Shown: positions 1-12,518, numbered from the stretch's first letter. The stretch: 64,000 nt of DNA from Fistularia commersonii (GCA_037954325.1 JBBMNZ010000035.1:6643501-6707500); one strand, 5' to 3'. Notes: generated by a model not told the origin, from the sequence alone. A program made the numbers and translations.

Positions 1-1683
1 AAATCGAAGCAAGTCAAACACTAACCATACAGTATCCGTAGCCGTGCTCCAGCCGTGCACTCTCTAATGAGGCCTCAACAATGAGTCGCAGAGGAAGCGC
101 TAGACTGTCAACTTTTCTCAACCAATTCCACTGCTTTATCAGCTAGATGGAATAGAGAGCAAATGATGTTCCCGCAAAACCATACCTCTGCTCTGTTGCA
201 GCGGTACAACACACTTTGACACCTCATCATTGCTGTTATGAAGAAGAACACCGGCTTCTCGGAGGAACCACTCGTACTGTATGCTCGTTTGCCAAGGAAT
301 CTTCAGTGGCAAATTACTCACATCAAACTGCGGTGACACAACTCGGAAAAGTACAAGGGTAGAGGGAGGTGGATGTCGCTGCCCTGGGGAAACCCAGATA
401 ACATTCGATGATACTTCAGGTTGCCAATTAACTTTGAAACTGCTGTGAGCATAACCAAAAAGACAATGATGATAATGATGGGGGTGATGAAGGATGTTGG
501 CAACTTTTTGAGGAAATGTGAGGAGGTGGTGTGCTTTGCTGGCGCTGAGAAGAGAGTAGGTGAGGTGAATGAGCAGGAGGGGGTTGCATGATAGGGGGGA
601 AAGAACAAGGCATTTTAGATCTTTTTCACCCGACATCCGCCTCAACAGATTTTTCTCTTTTAAGTGATTTCCATCTCAAACCCATTCCTGTCATGGGCAA
701 TAACACTCGACTCCTTTCAGCCAGGCAGGATAAGCGAGTGAAGTTAGAGAACATGGTTACAGTACGTTTGATAGATTCCTCCACACTCTGCTCTCATCCA
801 AATGACACCAATCTCATTTTTGAAGAAGAGCACATTGTTGCACTTTTTGGGGTATTTCGTGGAACACTGAGTGTTTGGTACATATGACGCCAAAGAATGG
901 CTCGTGTTATTTGTCAAGGGCTTTGTTTATGCTTTTTCAGAAGTAGTTTTTGTTGAAGCTTTATATCCATTATCCAAAACTCAGACATACAAGTACACCC
1001 CACCCTCACTCACACACACTCCTGGTTGCGTTCCTCTGCATTGGCTGTAATACTGATATTAAACTTGGGCACAGATCATTGCCTTCACACTATCTTTGAC
1101 TGTAAAGTAAAGACCAGCGGTTAATTAATTTTTTATCTTTTGCTATAAGTCTCAATTCTAATGCCCATGCAATATAATTTCCTACTTGATTGTTGTGATT
1201 AAGCAATTAGTATTTTAATGTATCAAAGTCAGCTCTTTTTTTCTTCTTCCTACAAGATCATTCTGTTCAATAGTTTAAATATCATGATTTCTTTAAATGA
1301 GACACTATTTTTAAAGTGAAACTTTCTGTGATTCCCCATGTCTGATATTTCCATTGCCAGTCCTAGTGGTCTGCCAAATCAGCTCAGAGTAGCAAACACA
1401 CCGGCTGAAGCATTTAGAATAATGGTGAATAACTAACACAATTAACCAGCACATAATCGCTGGCATAATTTTCTAGGGATGAGGGAAGTTGGATTATATA
1501 TGATGGTTTATCACAGCGAGAAAAGTAGATTACAATCTGGGGAGGATAACAAGTAGTTGCTGTGAGTTATGTTTTGGTACTGCGGTGGAAAAAGTGGAAA
1601 TGAAAATGGGCGTCTGCTCAAAAGGTGTTTTAGCTACTTGTTTCATTCTTCTTGCTTTATCTTTCACTATTTGCTTCTTGTAG
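1..1683. other. unannotated unique-looking DNA
   Basis: No recognisable gene or repeat. The overlapping open frames on both strands at about 139-887 have no domain, no conserved-looking composition and no clear splice context, so I do not call them genes. From about 1640 the sequence becomes pyrimidine-rich, leading into the candidate exon at 1684. Confidence 0.5.
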
Positions 1684-1783
1684 CTGGAAATAATCAGTGC
1701 CACCCATGCATTTCCACTCAGACAAGAGCGTGTGGCCGAGAGATATAAACGGATCCAGGTGGAAGAAGATACAGTTATTTCAG
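1684..1783 (+). CDS. candidate internal exon, unidentified protein
   Basis: This is a possible 100-nt exon. A pyrimidine-rich stretch ends in TTCTTGTAG just before 1684, and CAG at 1781-1783 is followed by GTATTT, a usable donor. One frame starting at 1684 is open throughout: 33 codons plus one base. It reads LEIISATHAFPLR and then continues QERVAERYKRIQVEEDTVIS, a charged, protein-like composition. The frame would begin at phase 0 and leave one base for the next exon. I do not recognise the protein and see no partner exon elsewhere in the window. An open frame of this length between AG and GT also arises by chance (the chance that some frame is open is about one half), so the splice context and residue composition carry the call. 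Confidence 0.28.
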
Positions 1784-2837
1784 GTATTTCTCAGAATGAA
1801 CACAACAGAACCTTGGCTTATGAATTTAGTTCATACTTTGACTCCAGCTCGTGACCCGAAATGTTTTCAAACCAAATCAATTGTTCCCATTGAAATGGAT
1901 GTATATCTCCAGACCCAAAAAATATACTGCACTCTTTTGAAACTCCTTCATGGGGTTATTTGTGGCAAAAATACAAAAGGAATTAAATATAACCTTAATT
2001 GTTACTGTGCTTCTAGTGTTCTCTCTCTAGTTGAAAGCACTTATACTCAGCGTTTCGCTCACTAAATCAGCAAAAGTAAAGCCTTCTCTCATGAGACCCT
2101 CGCTAACACTATCTCCAGCAAGCAGTCTTTTATTAATCCAAATTTAGAACCACTTTTCTACATCTTCTAAGACTTGAGACCTCAGCTTTGTTACCATTGT
2201 CACCCCTTAAACCACATCAGCCGACTGGAGCGCATCTTCATTCCTCAGGATTGTACAGACGGTTGACTTAGCTATGTCATAATGCTAGGCGAGAACACAA
2301 ACACCACTCTCACGTTTAGCTATAATTTCCTTCTTCAAATCAACTGTAATTCTTAACTTCTCCTTAACAAAACTACCACAAACCACCTTTTTTGTGAGAC
2401 ATAATTAGGGATATTTTACCGACATGGAGTACCACACACAACTGCCACTATGCTAGAATGTCAAAAAGCCTTGTTTTTGCACCAAGACTTGTTTGTGGCG
2501 CGATCAAAATTTGATCAAAAACTCTGTTTATAGGCTGATTTGTTCTCGATTTGCGACGTGTGTAAGGTGATGTTCAACTGAGTCTGGAATGCGGGGCATT
2601 AATGATAAACCATGAATACTATGAATCAATTTTCATCTAATCACAATTTGAAGCTGAAATAAAAGTTGTCATAATCCTCATTAGATTAAATCTCCATTGG
2701 GTAAAGAAAATGACATGAAAGATGTACAACTCTGTTTCAAACCTATGATGAAATATCATGTAAATGAGATGATGAGAGAATGAACAAAACAAGACTAAAC
2801 AAACAAAAAAAGAACATTCATTTATTTATCATTGATG
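1784..2837. other. unannotated unique-looking DNA
   Basis: AT-rich sequence with no gene or repeat that I recognise. If 1684-1783 is an exon, this is its downstream intron. Confidence 0.45.
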
Positions 2838-3140
2838 CCACTTATCCTGCAGTCAGTGTTGCAGGGCAACGGAAGCCTTTTTCAGTTGACACTAGGCTAG
2901 GGGAGGAGTACAACCTGTACTCTCACCAGTGTAAAGAGTAAACAGTGTTAATGTAAAGAGACATACACTATTCATCCTCTCATTCACAAATGTAGACGAT
3001 TTATGATTTACTGATGAACCTAATGCATATTTTTGGACTGTGGAGGGAAACTAAACATGCAAACTCCACACAGAACTCCCCCTGTCAGAAATGGACTTCT
3101 TGCTGTGAGGGGGAGCGTTATCATTGTTCCACTACGACAA
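2838..3140 (-). repeat. SINE family A (tRNA-headed, V-SINE-like), full-length-looking copy
   Basis: Read on the minus strand, this copy has the head (TCACAGCAAGAAG at about 3095-3110), then the core GTGTGGAGTTTGCATG (about 3053-3075), and a tail ending in CTGCAGGATAAG at about 2840. The same order recurs at 16258, 31530, 38131, 39776, 41357 and 56466. The head with a degenerate B-box-like GGTTCGATTC and the GGAGTTTGCATGTTCTCCCCGTG core are familiar from very abundant fish SINEs. The V-SINE label is from memory and not verified. This copy is heavily diverged. Confidence 0.7.
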
Positions 3141-4642
3141 TCAGACTCTAGTTGTATTTTATTTTATTGAATTTATCTTTTATTTTATTAAATTACATTT
3201 TATTGTATTTTATTTTAGTTTGGATGTTTGACACAGTTACTCCATGAATGGAGTCAAAACTCTTTTTCAAGTGGGCTTCTTTGAATGTTAACCCTCAACA
3301 CGAGCATCAGCGAGTTTAAGATACTAAGTATTTTTCTGTGAACGAGTTCAGTGTTTGGCAATATAATGTTTAATGTGAATATAACACCCAATTTCATCAT
3401 AAAGGCTACGGCTCACATGCTACATAATACCATATTAAAACAAATGGTGGTGAGTGGTCGGAGGGTGGAAGTAAATGAAGCGTTTTACAGAGCAAATTCT
3501 ATGCAGGTTAGATCAATTACGTGTTGATTAAGCATTTAAGAGAGACATAGGAGAAACCTGACTGAGAGTGGCATGCTGTAATGGAAAGGGGGGGGGTGAA
3601 AGCTTTCAATAATTAATGTGAGATGGAAGTTAGCTTTCCGCCAGAGAGGCAGCATTTTGAAAGTGTCTGACCAAGAACGTAGATATGCAGGAAAATGTGT
3701 GTGTTTTGTGGCGTGGAGAAGAAAGCGCCAGCTGAGTTGGCAGCACAACCAAGAGTGACATCCCAATCTCCTACATCACCAGGCTCAGACCCCCCCTGTC
3801 TTCACTGGCTCTGCTGACTCCACACGTCCGCAAAAAGTGGCTCTCCAAGCGCTTCTACTGTTATTAAAAGTGGCATGAAGTTGACTATCCAAAAATGTAG
3901 GCTACGTTTCCTCTTGCACACAAAGACACGATTTCTGCGGCTGACCACTTGGTTGAGATTGTCTCTTGTTTTCAAACTAAGGGTGGTGAATACTTCTAGA
4001 TACTGTCTGTGGAATAGAAGAGAAAGAGAGAAATGAACAAGCTTGCGAAGTAAGATAGATGTGGCTTCAAATATTTAAACTGTTGATCTTACAAGTGTAG
4101 CATTAACACACATACCACTTAAATATGTAATGCAAAGGCCATGCACTTCCTCTCAGGAGCTAAGCCTGAAAAGAGACTCCAGGCTGACTGGGACTCTTTA
4201 CTCAATCAAGGAAAATATGACAATAGATTTAATCAGACTGCACAAAAAAAAGAAATAAGAAAAATGGCACGATTCCAAAAAAGAAAGATACAGCTATCTC
4301 AACACAATAGCCATTTCGGATAAGCAATGAGTGCAACTTTTTTTTTTATCTGTATTTGTTGAGGCACCATATTATTATTATAACTGATGTAATAGGTTTT
4401 CTGGAGAACCGTAATGATAAAGTGCCAAAAAAGAAAAAAGGTTGACCAACTTGATGGTCATTGACAGTTTAATAAATATAAATTAAATACAAATCAAATC
4501 TTGTGTTACCTGAATATGAACATTTATTTCATTTTTAGTGTTGGTGATGAGTAAATATGTCTTATGGGTATGATCATGCTCATTTTTCATTGACTGTAGA
4601 GAACATGATGTAGTTTATTTTTTTTCAATCTAATTGATTATA
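3141..4642. other. unannotated DNA, AT-rich
   Basis: Contains short T-rich runs (3160-3220) and no recognisable gene. The small open frames at 3536-3766 (-) and 4141-4323 (+) have low-complexity or unremarkable composition. The last 17 bases (4626-4642) are the left target-site duplication of the adjoining LINE. Confidence 0.45.
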
Positions 4643-5885
4643 AATGCAGCCTCAGGGCGGCACTGGCCAGTGTCTCCCCGAGCCAGCCTCGGGGAGACAC
4701 AGAGCTGTGTCTCCCGGAGCCGGTCTCAAGCCCTGATATGTGAAGAGGGTTTCGTCAGGAAGGGCAAAATTTTGCCATAACCAAACATGTGAATTGATCA
4801 TAATAACCAGATCATACCGGATCAGTCTAGGCCCTTGTTAACAATGACCGCCATTGGTACCGATTACCTACAGGGTACCATTGGAAACTGGGCTACTGAG
4901 TGGCAGAGAAGGAGGTCAGGTTGGTGCAGGACATGTATGCTAGCTGTGAGACAGTGGTGTGGTGTGCTGTAGGGGTAACAGAAAAGTTAAAGGTGGAGAT
5001 GGGACTCCATAAGGGATCAGCTCTGAGCCCATTCATGTTTGCAGTGGTGATGGACAGGCTGACAGATGAGGTTAGACAGGAATCTCCATGGACCATGATG
5101 TTCGCAGATGACATTTTGATTTGTAGTGAGAGCAGAAAACAGGTAAAGGAAAACTAGAGAGGTGGAGGTATGCGCTGGAAAGGAGAGGAATGAAAGTTAG
5201 TCACAACAAGACAGAATATACTGTATGTGTGTGAATGCGAGGAACTCGGGTGGAACGGTGTGGCTACAGGGAGGGGAGATCAAGAAGTTGGAGGACTGTT
5301 GACTTGGGGTCAACAGTCCAGAGCAATGGAGAGTGTGGAAAAGAGGTGAAGAGACGGCTTCAAGTAGGTTGGAATGGGTGGAGAAAAGTGTCAGGGATAC
5401 TATATTATCGAAGACTATCAGCCAGAATGAAAGGAAAGGTGTACAAGACAGTTGCGAGACCAGCGATGCCGTATGGCCTAGAAACAGTTGCGTTGGCCAA
5501 AAGACAGGAGGCAGAGCAAGAGGTTGCAGAGATGAAGATGTTGAGGTTTTCTTTGGGAGTGACCAGGATGGATAGGATTAGTAATGAGTCTATCAGAGGA
5601 ACAGTACATGCTAGACGTTTTGGAGAGCAGGTCAGAGAAGCCAGACTGAGATGGTTCGGTCATGTACAGAGGAGGGATAGTGAATATATTGGGAGACAGA
5701 TGCTGAAATTGGAGCTGCCAGGCAGGAGGTCTCAAGGAAGACCAAAGAGAAGATTTATGGACGTAGTGAGAGAGGATATCAAGGTAGTTGGTGTGAGAGA
5801 GGAGGATACAGAGAATAGGGTTAGATGGAGAAAGTACATTTGCTGTGGCGACTCCCGAAGGGAAAAGCCGAAAGAAGAAGAATAC
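4643..5885 (+). mobile_element. RTE-type LINE copy, both ends present, internally deleted
   Basis: This non-LTR retrotransposon keeps its 5' region, including a 12-bp hairpin at 4671-4699. It then jumps at about 4890 into the reverse transcriptase palm and runs on to the 3' end, where GGGAAAAGCCGAAAGAAGAAGAA closes it. It is flanked by near-identical 17-bp duplications: CAATCTAATTGATTATA at 4626-4642 and CAATCTAGTTGATTGTA at 5886-5902. The endonuclease and the first half of the RT are missing, so it cannot move by itself. The 5' segment matches, in reverse, the end of the copy at 25850-27200. I place it in the RTE/Expander-like group from recall of fish repeats; the clade name is less certain than the LINE call. 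Confidence 0.88.
4671..4699 (+). repeat. perfect 12-bp hairpin in the LINE 5' region
   Basis: TGTCTCCCCGAG (4671-4682) and its exact reverse complement CTCGGGGAGACA (4688-4699) flank a 5-base loop. A third partial copy, TGTGTCTCCCGGAGCCGG, follows at about 4705-4722. The motif also appears in reverse near 27155-27165, in the 5' region of the second copy, where the hairpin has decayed. Confidence 0.85.
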
Positions 5886-5897
5886 CAATCTAGTTGA
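4900..5897 (+). pseudogene. broken LINE ORF: reverse transcriptase palm to C-terminal domain
   Basis: The frame from 4900 encodes RT palm and fingers sequence, with the catalytic FADD box at 5101-5112 and the upstream GLHKGSALSPF motif at about 5003-5035. It stops at 5155. After frameshifts the message resumes at about 5235 in another frame, giving the connection and C-terminal region with KMLRFSLGVTRMDRI (about 5535-5580) and RPKRRFMDVVRED (about 5741-5780). The frame ends by reading into the AAG-rich tail. Family members carry an apurinic-type endonuclease ahead of the RT; here it is deleted. The product is non-functional. Confidence 0.85.
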
Positions 5898-5902
5898 TTG
5901 TA

Positions 5903-8900
5903 GTTTGAATACTTGACTACATAATTGATTATTAGCCCGAGCTCTCACATTGACCTTTTTGGTATGTCCACTGAGATAATGCCAGAACACAATTTGAATC
6001 TCTCTGCCCATAACAGCAAGACTTTTGCTGAACAGTTCCCGTGGGAGTAGTGGGATAAGATATTAGGTTGGTGTTAGGTCCATGTAATACCAATAGCCAA
6101 CATAAAGTTTTCTGACCTCCACATATCTAACAGTGCAAACCCTAAATTGAAATTGAATTTTTTTTTTTTTCAAGCACATTCATTCTACACAGTGGATAAA
6201 TGAAAATAAGACGGAAACAAAAATTTCCCATCTCCAAATCATGCACAGTGTTGATACTGAAACTCCCTATGCTGTATGTCACGCATTATCTCCATAACTG
6301 CTGAAAGTGAACTTTTCACATCAGTTTTGTCATTTAAACTGCCACAGAGTGGTGTTCTGGGCCCAAAAAGTAATATTTATTTTGCCAGCAGAATCTGCAA
6401 AGGCACAAGGCATCAGTGTGAATGTGGTCACAGGTGATGGAGAAAAAAAATGCAAAAAGAATTACCCTATGTCAAATTTCTATCGTTCCATCCTCCTCCA
6501 CCTTTTTTCAGCTGACGATGGGTAATCTGAGGCCTGTAATGAAATTATTTTACAATGATACCCACCAAAATACATCCCAAGAAACACAAGATGATATGCT
6601 AATAGCATGAATAGTACAGCACCAAAAAAAATAAAAAAAAAAAACATTGAAAATTTAGCAACCATATTGCCACCACATACCATGGTATATGGTATGTGCA
6701 AGGACATATTAAGATATGGCCTTGGACAGTTATTATTATTACATAAATACATACCTTTATATATTTATCTATAAAAGTTTGTGTAATTTATTTAGTTATT
6801 TATTTAAGTGCGTATCTTCAAACCTCACAGTTAAACTTGTCCATGGCAAGTTGCGAAATACTAGCCCCATCTTCTACTTTGGAACGAGGTCAACTGCATT
6901 GCCTTTTCTACATTGAAATGCTCCAGTAGGAGGCTAGAATTCCTATAAATACTTCTTTCAGTGATCACTGCTACTGTGCCTTACACGGGGTCAATGAACT
7001 AGACTATAGCTACACGACCTTACAAACCTTACGAGGCTAATCTGTGCATCGATCAAACAAGCGCCTTCTCACACTTTGCTGTTCAAAGAGGAAAAACGGC
7101 GGAGAAGTGAAGTTCTAAATAAACTGCAGCGTAGGAAGAAAAACAAAACAGTAAATAAACACAATGAATTGATATATGAATGAATTAATAAATAATGATA
7201 ACAATGATTATAATAATCAATCATGTTAATTGTAAACCAAATGCTTTGATAAATAATAGAATTACAGTCTTTTATACCAGCATGGTCAGCATATTGATTA
7301 TTTATTCATATGTATCATCAAATCATTTATTAATGCATCAAACTTTGGAAAGGATGTTCCACATAGCATATATTGAAAAAAAAAAAAGTCTTTGTTTTCT
7401 GTTTAACACTGCTTTCAGACTCAACTCCACCCCTATTAGGAGTACTTTCCAGGAAATTGGATGGAGCTCTTGGCAAAAGTATCTGGCAGAGGAATACGGT
7501 TAGAGTGCAGGTCTACCAGCAGACAGGGGAATAAGAGACAGGTGTGCTGTCAGATAATGATCAGGTGGGAGGTTTGTGCAAGAATGCTCTCTGGGCATAT
7601 GATGTACGGATGGGGAATTACAGCTCGAAAGGTAAAAGTGGAGAAACGAGAACAGAGAAATATTTTTCTAGCGTTCTGACACGACTGTGAAAACACTGGA
7701 TTTTATTTTGCAATTAACACATTATATGTTTGCTGGATGTGTGCAGTTCATTTTATACTGATTTATTTTTAATTCTCAAGTAATCCATGCAGCAGGGTTC
7801 TGAAAATATGTCTGAAAATGAAAATGAAGGCATGAAATCTAATTTGCTTGTTTGACACTACACTATAAATTCACCCCAGCATGAAAGATGAGGTTAAAAA
7901 GGCGCTCACATTACCTCAGTATTACAGTGTGGAGGAGGCGGGGATCTTCATATTGCTTTATAATGAAGAAACCCTATTCATGATCATGCATTAATTATGA
8001 TGTAACATTTAAAGTGTGACCTGCTGCTGATATGGAAGTATTTTATGTAAACCCAGAGATATTATTAGCCCACAGCGTGTCTGACTGGCTTCATGAATGT
8101 TGCTGATTAAATATTTAAAATCAGAATCCAATTTTTAATATAGGAGAAAGAAAGGATAGGATTTCACTCCCTTCCAGACAGATCTTACACCAGACTGACA
8201 GTTTTGTTAAGCATTTCTTTTTTTCATAGGTTCATCAAAAGGCAGCCTAGAAAAGTACCCTTGTATAACTTATGTTTCCGGTTTCTTAATTTTGTTTAAA
8301 GTATGCAGGGAGAATTGCAAAAAGCTTGGATAATCCCATTATAACATCCCATAATCAGCAGTGGAAAGATGTTTAGATACATCTCTTTGTACCCTAAAAT
8401 TTAGGGAATAATCTGCTGGATGTTGAGAAGGAGGACGTTTCCATGCAGGAAGCTGGATCAGAAGCCTGCCCACCCACCCCACCTCACTCCACCCCTCCAT
8501 TGCTGGATCACTGACCAAAACTGAAATTACAAAAGTGGAGAAAAACCAAAGAAAGTTGAACATTCTAATGGAATTTTGATTTATTATTAGGTTTCATTTA
8601 CTTGATGGAGGATATGGGTGATATATGGCTTTCTACTTGTGGTCCGACGGGACCATCCACCACAGAAGAAGAAAGAAAATAGTGAGTGTTGTGTGAGGGT
8701 GGTGGATATTTCAAGTCCAAATACTCTGGAAGACGACTGTCGAGGTTCGCTGCACCGAAGCACTGTTCATGCTAAACAGGGTTGCTTTTTTGAGATTTTA
8801 ACAGAAAGAAGCTTCTTCAGGGCGTGCAATTGCTTATCATTTCAAGATGTCAGACCTGAAAGAACAAAAGTATTCAGACTTACATGGCAGCAAAGCAGGG

Positions 8901-8910
8901 CTAGCATGTT
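5903..8910. other. unannotated DNA
   Basis: About 3 kb with no repeat family or gene that I can name. Small open frames (6307-6525, 7195-7503, 8339-8563 and the 5' part of 8618-9007) lack domains. Poly(A)-rich spots occur near 6625-6645 and 7378. Confidence 0.45.
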
Positions 8911-9015
8911 AACCTTGCCCCAATCTCATCTGTCAGTCACTCTTTTCCTGACAGCCATGACTCACACCTTTCCGGCCTCCCATTGGAAAGTGACAATTCA
9001 TGACTAACCTGTCCT
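8911..9015 (+). repeat. left arm of a ~105-bp inverted repeat pair
   Basis: Runs from AACCTTGCCCCAATCTCATC to GACTAACCTGTCCT and matches the reverse complement of 9512-9616 at roughly 80% by eye. The shared core is CATGACTCACACCTTTCC. The open frame at 8618-9007 reads into it from outside. The arm does not match any element I can name. Confidence 0.8.
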
Positions 9016-9511
9016 GAGGAAATGGTGCTGCAGAGAGTGATGGGCATGTCTGACAGACAAAATGTGCAAGTTGACTCTGTTAACGTGTTCTTGCCGAGTG
9101 CTGCATGGATGTGAACTGTTTTTTCTATAAGCTGAGAGCAAACGTCACAATGACTGCCAAAAGACACGGAGTTGGTATTTCATGCATGCCGCCTTACTAA
9201 ATATCAAGATAATACACTGTGCCCGAATCACCAAAGGTTTACTGAATTAATGAACGACCCAGGATTGCCTCTTTCAATTTTGGTGAAATATCATGAGTGA
9301 TTAACTTCCTGAAGATCTAATGTGGGGAATGTTTTATTCACGATGCAGGAAGGCACAAAACCAAATACATCACGTTAATGTTTTTCGCACCCGGAAACAC
9401 TATACTGGTGTTATCAATTTGAATAACCTTCCATTCTACATTTTAAAATGCAATGTTACATGTTACTTGTTTCTGTCACATGCATCAATATCTGCTTTAT
9501 GATTTCCTTTA

Positions 9512-9616
9512 AGGACAGTTTGAGTCATAGATTGTCGCCGACCAATGAGAGAAGGGAAAGGTGTGAGTCATGGTGGTCAGGAAAAACAGACTGACAGCAG
9601 AGACTGGGGCAAGGTT
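9512..9616 (-). repeat. right arm of the inverted repeat pair
   Basis: The reverse complement starts AACCTTGCCCCAGTCTC and ends AAACTGTCCT, colinear with 8911-9015 with few or no indels. The 496-bp spacer shows no coding domain. This could be the terminal repeats of a non-autonomous DNA transposon, or two opposite insertions of one short repeat. Confidence 0.8.
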
Positions 9617-12383
9617 GATTTCAGAACACTGTACATGCGTCGTCGGTGGTCTCAACAGCCATGTTACACAAGTGGAACCCATTTTCGGCGTGCAATTATA
9701 GCTTGCAATTGAGTTGGTAGGCCATTGCCAGTACGCATATATTACGCAGTCACCAGAAGCCTCACAAAAATCAGGCATCGTGGATTTCTTTGTCTTTCGA
9801 GCGAGAATATTTCCATTATTTATCAATAAAGCACCAAAATTATATCAATGAATGATGTTATGCATTATGAAATGTTAAATTGTGAGTGTTCCAGCTGAGC
9901 TACTTTACCGCATCCCAGTTATTAAATTCCCTCGCCGTATTCATTCCAAAGAAACAAATTTAAAATCAAGCATGCTGACAAAAGACAAATGAGGTACTAT
10001 GAGAGCTAATTGTTGTAAAGGAAATGGCTAGTTAATGGACTCACTGGCATGCTTCCCTCTTATGAGATGAATATAATGTCTGTTAGCCTCTGACCAAAAG
10101 CCAATTTAGCTGAAATGTCCACGCAGACGGGTCTCAATGGCCTTACAGGGTTCGTGCAGCACTTTGCAAAACCTGCTCTGTATTCTCCCTGACGACAGCC
10201 CTATCTGATCACTGCCTCACGCTGCCTTTTCTACTCTGGTCCCTTGGTTCAGTGTCAAAGCTATTTTCTATCGAACACCCACCCGTTAGTGATGAGTTGA
10301 TACTAAAATGGATTAATATGGTGATTTATTCGGTTAAGCTGCTACTCAAGCTGTCTGCATGTTATTTCTCCCGCGTGCCATGAACGTTAAGCTGGTCTGA
10401 CAGTTCAAGCCCTTGCACGCGTGCACGTGCGCGTGTGCGCAAGCATATGCACCATCATGAAGTGCTCATGAATGGATGATTAGTGTACTCATCTAGTGCT
10501 CGTTGGTTTGACAACAGCCACAGAAGCACCCACACAACCCCGATGTCCATTAGCCACATTAACAGTCACAACTTTCCTCCATTTACGTGTCCCTTCTCCC
10601 TCAGACCCCTGTTTTGGCATTTCTCATAACTAATTAAGACAGGAGGGAAGCCACAATGACAGCACAACAAGAAAAGATTAGGGGAAAGTAGAACATATGA
10701 CTGTTAACTATTCATTATGGTGAATAGTTAAACATTTACATGCCCTTTCGAAGCATTGCCCTGAATATTGGTGTCACAGGGGAAGATAACTGTTGGGATT
10801 ACAGACACAAAACCAGAAAATGGCACAAATGTCAATGTTTTCTGTCTTGGGTAGAACCTTTGTCTACCACAGAAAAGATTTTCTTACTTTTTTTTGTCGC
10901 TAAAATGATTTAAGTTTATCTGCTAGAGATTAGAGAAATGGTATTAGTCATCATCAGTAGACAGGAGCAGCAAATGCTTACGCTTTAATCTTTTACTTTG
11001 CTTTCAAAATTAAGCGGCGGGATTAAGGAATAAATTCAGTTCCTCGCTGCAGAGGCAAATAGCATGATGCTATATCGATGATACATGGATCAATGAAATG
11101 CATCAGTTTTCTTTTTAGCAAAGCAAATGAAATAAAGTGACAGCTTTGCATATTAATGCCATGAGCCTGTTGAAAGCAGTCACTGCTCAGCAGTTAATTT
11201 GCCACAATTAAAAAAAAGGGTCATATTTAGATACTTAAGAATGAGAACAAAACACCTAAGGATTTTGTACATGATCAAGGATTACCATGCCATACTTTGG
11301 AGCTAATTCTAATCAAAAAATGACATTTGTATGCCATTTGTATGCTAATAATTTGCCCTCATCTTCAATATAATTAAGAAATATAATTATTTTGTTATGC
11401 AGTAAAGCTACTTGTGGCCAGAATAAGCAGTTTTGTACTCACTTTAATGAGGAAAGGTTTGTTAGGTAATTACATTTACTATTTGCCAATAAAAGCCCAC
11501 AAACAACTGTGCTATTAAGAAGATAAACTGACAATCACCTATTGCTGAAGGAGGTTTTTAGTCCGAAAATGTTATTTTTGGTGTAATTCAATGCTCAGAA
11601 ATGAATAAACTGACCTCAAGCCAGGAAAAAGGTCATTCAATGTTGAAATCCCTCACACTCACAGGCAGCCTGATTTCAATGGAGCTGTTGGTGATCTCCC
11701 ACCCCCTGAATTTGCACATCAATATTAAACAACTATACCTTGCAAAGAGGGTGTTTTGCATGTAAGAACTAATTTCTAAGGAAGCTTTTGTCTTTGCAGA
11801 GCTCTCAGCACATACTTGCATAACGTCATCCGAGCAACAACCGAAACACAGTGTACGGTTTCAATCATCAAAGCATGAATTTCAATGCAATATCACACTT
11901 CAAGGTATTTTCAGTATGTGTGGGACTAGATTTCTGAGGTGAAACAAAATGTTTATTCATGGTATAAGTTTTTATTCAAAATGTTTGTTTCACCACTTCT
12001 AGAAGTTCAGTTCACCTGTCTCGTTTTGCCAGTTACAAAACAAACAAATAGCAGGCGGTCGCATCAGAGGTGGAAGTCAAACGTAAAAAAACAAACAAAG
12101 TAGAAGGAGAAATGGGGAAGAAATGACACAATGCAGAAGAGGTGGGAGAAGATCAGGAAAGTGATCAGGATAGTGCAGAAAGGCGATTTGGAGGAGGGAA
12201 ACAATAAACTGACAAGATGCAATTGCCTAAACAACAAAGCAGGGAATCCATTTAACAAAAAACATGACATAAGATGCAATTCTTTTTTTTGAGTCTCTTT
12301 TTTTGCATTTTTTCCTGCAATTTTACAGAACGCCATAAGCATCAGACTAGCTGTTATCATATATTGCATTTGATGTCATCCTT

Positions 12384-12384
<1 letters not shown>
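9617..12384. other. unannotated DNA, no recognised repeats
   Basis: A long stretch without recognisable mobile elements or coding domains. A short alternating purine-pyrimidine run lies at about 10418-10442 (GCACGCGTGCACGTGCGCG). The sequence could hold conserved non-coding elements, but reading alone cannot show this. Confidence 0.4.
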
Positions 12385-12452
<68 letters not shown>

Positions 12453-12453
12453 A

Positions 12454-12518
<65 letters not shown>
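12385..12518 (+). repeat. (CTAT)n microsatellite
   Basis: About 33 tandem units of CTAT/ATCT with one internal interruption (ATATATCT near 12451-12458). The open frame across it (12274-12615), a long Tyr-Leu-Ser-Ile repeat, is an artefact of the array. Confidence 0.98.

Noticed and set aside
5478..6011. 177-residue minus-strand open frame
   Set aside because: Antisense shadow of the RTE-type LINE coding sequence; its own composition shows no domain.
10418..10442. Alternating purine-pyrimidine run that could form Z-DNA
   Set aside because: Too short and imperfect to support a functional claim.
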